A DNA stretch of 64,000 bases. It comes from Oceanicaulis sp. BBD 1991-10 (GTDB lineage: Bacteria; Pseudomonadota; Alphaproteobacteria; Caulobacterales; Maricaulaceae). The stretch lies in assembly GCA_001657295.1 (NCBI GenBank), contig LYSW01000012.1, forward strand, positions 2,572 to 66,571, given 5' to 3'. Shown in pieces: positions 47,506 through 55,979 of the stretch. The notes below the pieces were generated by a model. The model worked only from the letters and a program-made list of their open reading frames with translations, made no database searches and was not told where the DNA came from. Position 1 is the first letter of the stretch. Every line of letters begins with the position of its first letter. The position numbers and the translations under genes were made by a program.

Positions 47506-48657
47506 ATGCCCGTCGTTTCAATCCCGTCCTCGCCGCCCGCCGTCAGCGTGATCGTGCCGACCTATAAGGAAGGCGAGAATATCCCGCATCTGATCGAGCG
47601 CGTGGCGCAGATGCGCCAGGCGACCGGGCTGACGCTGGAACTGATCTTCATGGATGACGGCAGCGAGGACGGCAGCGTCGAAGCGGTCGAAGCGGCCGGG
47701 CTGGATTGGGTGCAAATCGTCGTCCGCTCGGGCGAGCGGGGCTTAAGCGCCGCGGTCATCGAGGGCTTTGAGCGCGCGAAACACCCGATCCTGGTATGCA
47801 TGGACGGCGATCTCAGCCATCCGCCCGAAGCCGTTCCCCGCCTGGTCAAAGTGCTGGAAAGCGGTCAGGAATTCGCCATCGGCTCACGCTATATCAAGGG
47901 CGGCTCGACGGACCGGGATTGGGGCTTTTGGCGATGGCTGAACAGCCGGATCGCCACCGCGCTCGCCTATCCCCTGACCCGCATCGTCGATCCCCTTTCC
48001 GGCTTTTTCGCCCTGCATAAATCCGACTTCGACGCCGCCGGCGATCTTGATCCCGTCGGCTATAAGATCGGTCTCGAGCTGATCGTTAAATGCGGCTTTG
48101 AAAATGTCGGCGAAGTGCCGATCCATTTCAGCGACCGGCGGTGGGGCGACAGCAAGCTGACCGTTCAGGAGCAGCTCAACTATATCCGCCACATCCGCCG
48201 CCTTTACGTCCATCGCTTCGGCAACGCGATGTATTTTCTTCAGTTTCTCGCGGTGGGCGCATCCGGCGTCCTGGTCAATCTTTCAATGCTGACCATGTTG
48301 TTGTGGATCGGCGCGCCAGAGCCGGCGGCGCTGGCGGGCGGGATCGCCACCAGCGTGGTCACCAATTTTCTGCTCAACCGCCGCTTCACCTTCTCCTATG
48401 CCCGCGACCGCAATCCCTACAAGCAGTTCGGCGGCTTCGTCATCGCGTCTGCGGCGGGCATGACGGTCAACTTCCTGACCGCTGTGACCATGCGGACCAT
48501 GGTTCTGCCCGACACCCAGGGCGCCATCTATCTCGCCGCGCTGTGCGGCGTGGCGGCGGGGGTGACGTTTAATTTCCTCGGCAACCGCTTCGTGGTGTTC
48601 CGCAAGCGGCATGTGCCCGGTAGCGAAATCGATCAGGATCGGCACAATCGCGAATGA
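47506..48657 (+). CDS. GT2 glycosyltransferase fused to a GtrA-like domain
   Basis: SVIVPTYKEGENIPHLIERV; MDGDLSHPPEAVPRLV; C-terminal FLAVGASGVLVNLSMLTML...TNFLLNRRFTFSY. Confidence 0.92.
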   Translation: MPVVSIPSSPPAVSVIVPTYKEGENIPHLIERVAQMRQATGLTLELIFMDDGSEDGSVEAVEAAGLDWVQIVVRSGERGLSAAVIEGFERAKHPILVCMDGDLSHPPEAVPRLVKVLESGQEFAIGSRYIKGGSTDRDWGFWRWLNSRIATALAYPLTRIVDPLSGFFALHKSDFDAAGDLDPVGYKIGLELIVKCGFENVGEVPIHFSDRRWGDSKLTVQEQLNYIRHIRRLYVHRFGNAMYFLQFLAVGASGVLVNLSMLTMLLWIGAPEPAALAGGIATSVVTNFLLNRRFTFSYARDRNPYKQFGGFVIASAAGMTVNFLTAVTMRTMVLPDTQGAIYLAALCGVAAGVTFNFLGNRFVVFRKRHVPGSEIDQDRHNRE

Positions 48658-50603
48658 CAGGCGGCTTGGGCTTGGGGGCGGAAGACATGACGGACCGCAA
48701 TCTGCGGAGCTGGTTCTGGCTGGCGATCGGCGTGTCGGTCCTGAGCGCGCTGTGGACGCTTTTTCTCGCCGGAATCGCCAATGAGATCTGGGAAGAAGCC
48801 CATTTCCGCGTCGCCGGACAGCAGGCGGAATGGGGCTATCCCGACACGCCCGCCGGGGCGCCGCTCTGGGCGGCTTGGTCATCGGCGATCTTCGGCGAGA
48901 CCAGGCTTGGGCCGCGCGCGCTGAGCTGGCTGGTCTCCTCGCTCTTCCCGCTCGCGGTCTGGTTTCTGGCTGCGGCCGTGACCACGCCCCGGCATGCGCT
49001 GATCGCCGCGGCGCTGGGCGCCATCATTCCGGTCTTCGTCGTGACCGGCGCCTTCGCCTATCCAGAAGCGCCGATGCAGACCCTGGTCGTCGCCTTCATG
49101 GGTTTTCTGGTCCGGGCGACCCGATCCGACAGGCTGCACTGGTGGATCGGCGCCGGCGTGATCTGCGCGCTCGGCGTGGCGTATTATTACCGTTTCTGGT
49201 TCGCCCCTTTCGGCGTCCTGATCTTTCTCATCGCCACGGCGCAGGGCCGCGCGCTTTGGGCGAGGCGCAACGCCTGGATCGGCGGCGCCCTCGCGCTTCT
49301 CGGGCTCGCGCCCAGCCTGATCGATAACATGCTAGAAGACTGGCGGCCGATCCTGTTTCACCTGGCCGGCCGCCAGGATTGGGCCTTCTGGCCGCGCGGC
49401 GCGCTATACCCGCTGGAGCAGGCCATGCTCGCCACGCCGGTGATCTTCGCCTTCATCCTGGGCGGCGCCTGGATCGCTTACGGACGTTGGCGAGCGCGAT
49501 CAGACGCCGCGGCCGCCCTGATCCTGATCACCGCCGGCGTTTTGTCGCTGCCCTATTTCCTGATCGCCTTTTTCGACAAGGATTATCTGCTGCACTGGCC
49601 GATCCTGGCGTGGGCGTTGTTGCTGGTCTACACGCCCCAGGCCATGGCCCGCTTCGTGACCGTGATGAGCGGCCGCGGCTGGAGACTGCCGTCGCTGGCC
49701 GTGGTCGCGCTCGCCCCTGTCCTGGCGCTCGGCGGCGCCGTCGCCAACGGGACGATGCTGGTGCTGTGGCGCTATCCAGCGCCGCTGATCGAAGCCGGTC
49801 GGCAAGACCTGCTGGTCGGCGGCGATTTTGAGGATTGGAGCGTGCTTCGGCCCGCCCTTGAACAAGCGTTCGCCGATGCAGGGCCTGACGCCGTCCTGAT
49901 TGGCGGCGACCACACCACGACCGCCCGGATCCAGACGGCTGCACGACTGACCCAGCCGGTGGTCGTGCTCGATCATCCTGAAGACCGGTCACGCAGCTTC
50001 CAGCTCTACCGGCGTATGCGCGGGGAAGGCGAAGCCGAGCTCGCCGACTACGCCGGGCGCAGCGCCGTCATCGTGCTGCGCGAGCCCAGCTATCTGTATC
50101 GCGAGATCGAACGGGTGGAGATGCGCGAACGTTTGTGCGCCGCGCTCTCTCATGCCGTTATGGTCGAACAAATCGTCCTGGAACCGGGCCGTAAGCGGGC
50201 CTCGATCTTCCTCGCCAGGGTGCGCGCCGGCGAGGAGACCGGGCTGGTCCCCGGCGCATGTCCTTTGCTGCCCTTCGGCGTGATCGAGCAACCGGTGGCG
50301 GGCGAATCCGTGCCGAAGGCCGTGATCAATGTCTACGGGCCGGCGGCCCACCCCGACGGCGTCGCGCAGGTCACGGTCCGGCTCGACGGCGACGAGATCG
50401 CGGCGATCACCACGCTCAACGATTTGCCCGGCTATCGTTTCCCGGACACGCTCAGCTTTGACCCGGCCTATCCGAACGTGTTCTGGGGCGCGCGGCCGGA
50501 CCTTTCGGCCTATGAGGCCGGGCGTTATGAAATGTCTTTGTCGATCGTGACCGGCGCAGGCGAAGAAGTGCTGCTGGAGACCCGGCCGATTTTCATCCGG
50601 TAG
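48654..50603 (+). CDS. GT39-like membrane glycosyltransferase
   Basis: Multi-TM with EEAHFRVAGQQAEWGYPDTPAGAPLW near the N-terminus; overlaps GT2-GtrA gene by 4 bp. Confidence 0.8.
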   Translation: MTGGLGLGAEDMTDRNLRSWFWLAIGVSVLSALWTLFLAGIANEIWEEAHFRVAGQQAEWGYPDTPAGAPLWAAWSSAIFGETRLGPRALSWLVSSLFPLAVWFLAAAVTTPRHALIAAALGAIIPVFVVTGAFAYPEAPMQTLVVAFMGFLVRATRSDRLHWWIGAGVICALGVAYYYRFWFAPFGVLIFLIATAQGRALWARRNAWIGGALALLGLAPSLIDNMLEDWRPILFHLAGRQDWAFWPRGALYPLEQAMLATPVIFAFILGGAWIAYGRWRARSDAAAALILITAGVLSLPYFLIAFFDKDYLLHWPILAWALLLVYTPQAMARFVTVMSGRGWRLPSLAVVALAPVLALGGAVANGTMLVLWRYPAPLIEAGRQDLLVGGDFEDWSVLRPALEQAFADAGPDAVLIGGDHTTTARIQTAARLTQPVVVLDHPEDRSRSFQLYRRMRGEGEAELADYAGRSAVIVLREPSYLYREIERVEMRERLCAALSHAVMVEQIVLEPGRKRASIFLARVRAGEETGLVPGACPLLPFGVIEQPVAGESVPKAVINVYGPAAHPDGVAQVTVRLDGDEIAAITTLNDLPGYRFPDTLSFDPAYPNVFWGARPDLSAYEAGRYEMSLSIVTGAGEEVLLETRPIFIR

Positions 50604-50710
50604 CCGGGCTGACCGATGTGTGACCTGCGATGACAGGGCTGTGACCCGCCGTGATCGCTCCGCCTGTTAGGATTTCGGGCCTCACAGTCTGAACCTTCAG
50701 GAGCGCCCGC

Positions 50711-51112
50711 GTGATCAAGTCCGTCTTCCTCGCCGTCATACTCTCTGTCCTGCCCGCCTCGGCCTTCGCCGAGGACGAGGCGCGCCTGGCCGCGGTGTTG
50801 AGCTATGCAGACTGGTGCGCCAGCTGCCAGGTGCTCGATCCGAAGCTGGAGGAGGTGCGCGCGGCCGGCCCGATCGAGGGCGTGCGCTTCGTGCGGCTCG
50901 ACTATACCGACCGCACCAGCGCGAATTATTTCGCCCAGGCCGACGAAGCAGGCGTCGGGTCCGCCGTGCGAGGTCATTTCCAGCGCGGCGTTCGCACCGG
51001 AATGCTGCTCCTTATCGATCTGGACGACGGCGAGGTCGTGGGCGACGTGCGCCGCACGGCCACGGTGGAAGAGATCCAGGCCGCCTTGCGTTCCGCCGCT
51101 GCGGACGCCTGA
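50711..51112 (+). CDS. Thioredoxin-fold periplasmic protein
   Basis: Signal peptide; VLSYADWCASCQVLDPKLEEVR CxxC motif. Confidence 0.8.
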   Translation: MIKSVFLAVILSVLPASAFAEDEARLAAVLSYADWCASCQVLDPKLEEVRAAGPIEGVRFVRLDYTDRTSANYFAQADEAGVGSAVRGHFQRGVRTGMLLLIDLDDGEVVGDVRRTATVEEIQAALRSAAADA

Positions 51113-51223
51113 CCGAGCTGCCCCCGAGCTCGACCGGAGAGGCCCTGCACGGCGACGTGCGGGGCCTCTTCTTTTACACGCCGCGCCGCGACGGATGCCG
51201 CCGGTCTCTGCTAAGAGGCGCGG

Positions 51224-52345
51224 ATGAGCCGTCTTGAAATCTTCCTCGTGGCGCCGCCGGGACTTGAACCCATGCTCGAAGCGGAAGCGCGGCGGCACGG
51301 CCTCGCGGTCGCCGGGCGGACCGCGGGCGGCGTGTTCGTCTCAGGGGACTGGGCCGACGTCTGGACAGCCAATCTGATGCTGCGCGGCGCCACACGCGTT
51401 CTGGTCCGCCTGGCGGAATTCCGCGTCAGCCACCTCGCCCAGCTCGACAAGCGCGCCCGCGGCGTGGATTGGGCGCGCTGGCTCCAGCCGGATACGCCGG
51501 TCCGGGTCGACGCCGTCTGCCGCAAGTCGAAAATCTACCATTCCGGCGCAGCCGCCGAGCGCATCGCCCGCGCCATCCAGGAGACCAGCGGCGCGCCGAC
51601 GCAAGACGACGCGCCCGTGCGCATTCAGGCGCGGCTGGACCATGATGTTTGCACGCTCAGCCTCGACAGCTCCGGCGAGCCTTTGCACAAGCGCGGCCGC
51701 AAGCCCGCCGTCGCCAAAGCGCCGATGCGCGAGACATTGGCGGCGCTGTTTCTGCGCGCATGCGAGTATTCCGGCGACGAACCGCTGATCGATCCCATGT
51801 GCGGGTCAGGCACCTTTCTCCTGGAATCGGCGGAAATCGCCGCCGGCCTGCCGCCGGGCCGCGACCGCCCCTTCGCCTTCGAGCAGCTCGCCAATTTTGA
51901 TGAGGCGGCCTGGCGGGCATTGCGCGCAGACGCCGTGGCCCGCGCCACAAAACCGGCCTCACCCATCCTGGGATTTGACCGCGACCCTGGCGCGGTGCGC
52001 GCCGCAACCGAGAACGCCCAGCGGGCCGGCCTCGCCGATTTCGTCGAGATCAGGCGCCGCGGCGTCGCGGACTTGACCGCCCCTCCCGGCCCCGCGGGTC
52101 TGGTCATCGTTAATCCGCCATACGGCGCCCGGATCGGCGATCAGGCCGCTCTTCGCCGTCTTTATCGGACGCTGGGCCAGCGCCTCAAGTCGGGATTCAA
52201 CGGTTGGCGAGTCGGCCTGATCACCAGCGTGCCCGGTCTGGCGAAAGCGACCGGACTGCGCTTGCGCGCGGGGCCGCCGATCGACCATGGCGGGCTTAAA
52301 GTGCGGCTCTATCAGACATCGATCCCACCCGCGCCGCAGGCCTGA
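51224..52345 (+). CDS. THUMP-domain class I SAM-dependent RNA methyltransferase (RlmL-like)
   Basis: DPMCGSGTFLLESAEIAAGLPPG; VIVNPPYGARIGD. Confidence 0.9.
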   Translation: MSRLEIFLVAPPGLEPMLEAEARRHGLAVAGRTAGGVFVSGDWADVWTANLMLRGATRVLVRLAEFRVSHLAQLDKRARGVDWARWLQPDTPVRVDAVCRKSKIYHSGAAAERIARAIQETSGAPTQDDAPVRIQARLDHDVCTLSLDSSGEPLHKRGRKPAVAKAPMRETLAALFLRACEYSGDEPLIDPMCGSGTFLLESAEIAAGLPPGRDRPFAFEQLANFDEAAWRALRADAVARATKPASPILGFDRDPGAVRAATENAQRAGLADFVEIRRRGVADLTAPPGPAGLVIVNPPYGARIGDQAALRRLYRTLGQRLKSGFNGWRVGLITSVPGLAKATGLRLRAGPPIDHGGLKVRLYQTSIPPAPQA

Positions 52346-52417
52346 CCGCGGCCGCTGCGCCTTGACCAGTCTGCGGCGCGCCGAGCAGACTATGGCCTTC
52401 TCTGGGAGGGGCGGAGC

Positions 52418-54484
52418 ATGGCATTGGCAATCGGACTTTTCGCAGCAGCGTTTCTGAACGCTGCGGTCGCGCAGGAAGCCCCTGGCGAGCAGACCCTGTT
52501 GCAGGAGGTGCAGGAGCCCGCACCGGTCCTGCGCCAGGTCGATCCGCAAGCGACATCCCTGATCTGCCCGTTCCGCGGCGCGATCGACTATGAGCCGGGC
52601 GATATCGAGTGCGGCCGGATCACCGTGCCGGAAAACCGCGAACGTTCTGACGGCCGCCTGATCCAGCTTCACTATGTCCGCATCGCCGCATGGGGTGAGG
52701 ACGACACCGAGCACAGAAGCGATCCGGTTCTCTATCTGACCGGCGGGCCTGGCGTGGGCGTTGAGAGCTATGTCGGCCGTCTGAGAGATCATGACGTCGC
52801 CGAACATCGCGATCTCTACATTCTCGAACAGCGCGGAATCGGAAGCAGCACGGATTTCTGCGAACAATACGCCGCTCTCGCGCCGGAGATCTCCCACGCC
52901 GTCTCGATGGAGGAAATGGCGATCGCCGGGGCTGAGCGCATGCGGCTTTGCTTCCGGGAAGCCGCCGCTCAGGGCATTGATCTGAGCGGTTATAACACGG
53001 TTGAGAATGCTCGCGACGTTCAAGCTTTGCGTGAGGCGCTAGGGCTTGAATCTTGGAATGTTTGGGGAATTTCGTATGGCTCTCACCTCGGTCAGATGCT
53101 GTTGGACGTCGACCCGGAGGGGACCCGCGCCATCGTGCTCGACGCGATCGTGCCGAACGACCTGGCAGGCCTGTTCGACTATGACCGCATCTTCCAGCAG
53201 CTGATCACGAATATCGCCGAGACCTGCACCAGCGGGCCTCAATGCGACGATCTGGAGGCGCGCCTGTGGCGCGCGATGGAGTCGCTGCGCGATGATCCTG
53301 TCATCCTCGAGATCGACGAGAGCGAAGTCTATCCTCGCGGCCAGCAATGGATTCCGCCCGCCATCGCGGCTTTCTTGCCCTTCTCCATGGCCTATGAACA
53401 GGACGAGCATCCCGCCATGGTCGCGGTGATCAACGCCGTCGCAGAATTCGCCGAGACGCGCGACGCCGACGTCATCGCCGGGCTGGAGGCGATTCTGGCC
53501 TCGTCGGAGGGTACGGACGACGACGGCGTTTCAATCTCACAGGGCATGAGCGACGCGATCCGCTGCAATGACGGCTATGTCCATGCCGTGCTCGCAGATT
53601 ACGACGAGACCGAGCCGGGGCGCTGGTCAGGATTTCTCGGCACGCGCGCAGGGGCGGCCTATGCCGCTCAGGTCTGTGAAGACGAAGGCCTGGCGCCGCG
53701 GGACCGGGCTGAGTACGCGCTTGTGCAGACCGATGTCCCGACCCTGATCGTCAACGGCGCCTGGGATCCGGTCACGCCGCCATGGCTGGCGGAATACATC
53801 CACCAAAACATGCCCGGCTCGCGCCTGATCATCACGCCCTTCGCCGGCCACGGACCGACCCGCTCCATGCCGGATTGCGCCGGACCGGTGATGACCGCGT
53901 TTTTCGATGATCCCGACGTTGAAGCGTTGGACGCGACCTGCCTGGAAGAGGGCCTCGACCCGCCCGTCTATGTCGGCTTGATGGAGACCCGCGCGCCCTT
54001 TATCGCAGCGGGACTGGTGGCCGACGCGCCGGCCAGTTTCGTCGGCCCGGGGCTCTGGCTGGCTGGATCGGTGCTGCCCCTCTTGATCGGCGCCGTGATG
54101 ATCCCGCTGGGCTTTTTCGGCCGCATCATCGACCGCACGCCGGTCAGCGTCATCGGCGCCGACACCGGCGGGGCCCGCTTCACCGGATGGCTGGCGGCGA
54201 TAGCGGGCCTGGGCGGCCTCAGCCTTATCGGTTACGGGGCCTATGCGGCGTCGGAGATCTCGCAGGCCGCCATCCTGGTCGGCTTCGCCAAACCGGCGGG
54301 CTACGGCGCCTGGATGGTGCTTGTCTCCGGCTTGCTCGGCGCCGCCAGCCTCGGCTTTCTGGTCCGCGCCTTCCTTGGAGAAGAGCGGATCCGGATCGGC
54401 ACTCTGCTGGGCTTCTTCCTGCTCAGCATTGGCGCTTTGTCATTGACAGCCTTCGCCTTTGTCTGGGATTTGACGCCGCTGTGA
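52418..54484 (+). CDS. Alpha/beta hydrolase (TAP-like/prolyl aminopeptidase family) with C-terminal TM region
   Basis: LYLTGGPGVGVESYVG; WNVWGISYGSHLGQMLL; TLIVNGAWDPVTPP. Confidence 0.85.
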   Translation: MALAIGLFAAAFLNAAVAQEAPGEQTLLQEVQEPAPVLRQVDPQATSLICPFRGAIDYEPGDIECGRITVPENRERSDGRLIQLHYVRIAAWGEDDTEHRSDPVLYLTGGPGVGVESYVGRLRDHDVAEHRDLYILEQRGIGSSTDFCEQYAALAPEISHAVSMEEMAIAGAERMRLCFREAAAQGIDLSGYNTVENARDVQALREALGLESWNVWGISYGSHLGQMLLDVDPEGTRAIVLDAIVPNDLAGLFDYDRIFQQLITNIAETCTSGPQCDDLEARLWRAMESLRDDPVILEIDESEVYPRGQQWIPPAIAAFLPFSMAYEQDEHPAMVAVINAVAEFAETRDADVIAGLEAILASSEGTDDDGVSISQGMSDAIRCNDGYVHAVLADYDETEPGRWSGFLGTRAGAAYAAQVCEDEGLAPRDRAEYALVQTDVPTLIVNGAWDPVTPPWLAEYIHQNMPGSRLIITPFAGHGPTRSMPDCAGPVMTAFFDDPDVEALDATCLEEGLDPPVYVGLMETRAPFIAAGLVADAPASFVGPGLWLAGSVLPLLIGAVMIPLGFFGRIIDRTPVSVIGADTGGARFTGWLAAIAGLGGLSLIGYGAYAASEISQAAILVGFAKPAGYGAWMVLVSGLLGAASLGFLVRAFLGEERIRIGTLLGFFLLSIGALSLTAFAFVWDLTPL

Positions 54485-54507
54485 CCAAACGGCGCGGGTG
54501 ACTCAAT

Positions 54508-55515
54508 ATGGACGTGACACTGGATTTTCTCGGCCGCTTTGCGAGCCAATTCCAGTCGCCCGCCCTCGCCTTTCTGATCGGCGGGATGGTGATCGCCGCC
54601 TTTCGCAGCAATCTGACCATTCCCGACGCGATCTATAAATTCGCGGTCTTTGTCCTGCTGATGCGCATCGGCATGAAGGCGGGGCTGGAGCTGCGCGAAG
54701 CGGATCTGACCGCGATGCTTCTGCCGGCGCTGATCGCGGTGGTGGTCGGCCTCGCCGCCGTCGTCATCGGACGCTATTCACTGGCGCTGCTGCCGAATGT
54801 GAAGACCGAGGACGGCATTGCGACCGCCGGCCTGTTCGGCGCGGTCAGCGCCTCCACGCTCGCGGCGGCCATGGTGCTGATGGATGAGGGCGCGATCGCC
54901 TATGAGGCCTGGGCGCCGGCGCTTTATCCCTTCATGGACATTCCCGCCCTGGTGCTCGCCATCGTGCTGGCGAATATCCACCACACCAAGGTCAAGGAAG
55001 GCGGCGACACGGAAGTGCGCCTGTGGCCGATCATCAAGGACAGCCTGCGCGGGTCCGCGCTCAGCGCGCTGCTTCTGGGCATGGCGCTGGGCCTTTTCAC
55101 CCGGCCCGATCCGGTGTTCGACAGCTTTTACGACCCGCTTTTCCGCGGGCTTTTGTCGATCATCATGCTGATCATGGGCATGGAGGCCTATGCCCGCCTG
55201 CGCGAGCTGGCGAGCGTGGCGCACTGGTATCTTGTCTATGCGATCGCAGCGCCCCTCACCCACGGCCTGATCGCGTTCGGCCTTGGCTATATCGCCCACG
55301 TGCTGACCGGCTTCTCGCCGGGCGGCGTGATCATTCTGGCGGTGATGGCGGGGTCCAGCTCGGACATTTCCGGCCCGCCGACGCTGCGCGCCGGCATCCC
55401 CAGCGCCAATCCGTCCGCCTATATCGGCTCGTCGACCAGCATCGGCACGCCGGTGGCGATCGCCATCGGCATTCCGCTTTACATGACTTTGGCTGAGCTG
55501 GTGTTCAGGCTCTAG
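54508..55515 (+). CDS. sbtA: Sodium-dependent bicarbonate transporter, SbtA family
   Basis: FQSPALAFLIGGMVIAAFRSNLTIPDAIYKFAVFVLLMRIGMKAGLELR; GLFGAVSASTLAAAMVLMDE; YEAWAPALYPFMDIPALV. Confidence 0.92.
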   Translation: MDVTLDFLGRFASQFQSPALAFLIGGMVIAAFRSNLTIPDAIYKFAVFVLLMRIGMKAGLELREADLTAMLLPALIAVVVGLAAVVIGRYSLALLPNVKTEDGIATAGLFGAVSASTLAAAMVLMDEGAIAYEAWAPALYPFMDIPALVLAIVLANIHHTKVKEGGDTEVRLWPIIKDSLRGSALSALLLGMALGLFTRPDPVFDSFYDPLFRGLLSIIMLIMGMEAYARLRELASVAHWYLVYAIAAPLTHGLIAFGLGYIAHVLTGFSPGGVIILAVMAGSSSDISGPPTLRAGIPSANPSAYIGSSTSIGTPVAIAIGIPLYMTLAELVFRL

Positions 55516-55841
55516 GATTCGTCGCGCGAGAACTTGCCGGGACGCAGGATCTCGACCTCTTCCAGATAGGTGATGCCGGAATAATTCTTAAAGTATCGCG
55601 CCGAGACATTCTCCGCGATCGTCTCGGCCTGCTCTCTGGAGCTGCAGATCACTTCGATCTTCACATTGCGAAGCGCATCGACCACCTGCGCCCGGCTTTG
55701 CGTGCGCACGCCGCGGCTGCCTTTGCCGGCCGCATTGACCATGGTGTAACCCGTCGCGCCGGCCGCTTCGATCACCTCAATGACGCCATTGACGATGACT
55801 TTTTCGGTGATGATGACGATTTTGACGGCGGTGTGGGTCAT
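55512..55841 (-). CDS. PII-like nitrogen regulator (SbtB-like)
   Basis: AVKIVIITEKVIVNGVIEVIEAAGATGYTMVNAAGKGSRGVR...ARYFKNYSGITYLEEVEILRPGKF. Confidence 0.85.
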   Translation of the reverse strand: MTHTAVKIVIITEKVIVNGVIEVIEAAGATGYTMVNAAGKGSRGVRTQSRAQVVDALRNVKIEVICSSREQAETIAENVSARYFKNYSGITYLEEVEILRPGKFSRDES

Positions 55842-55921
55842 GGCGCGCACTCTTCATGGACGAATGACGAGCTAGACCCAGCCAGCGCCATTGGTCAACC
55901 AGACGCCGGCGCCGATGCTCC

Positions 55922-55965
55922 GGCGAAAAGAGCGCCGCTCCAGCCGGACCGGCGCTCTTTTCGCC
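55922..55965. terminator. Bidirectional rho-independent terminator
   Basis: 16-bp perfect inverted repeat GGCGAAAAGAGCGCCG / CGGCGCTCTTTTCGCC with 12-nt loop, downstream of the TonB receptor gene. Confidence 0.82.
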
Positions 55966-55979
55966 TGTGACGGACCGGC

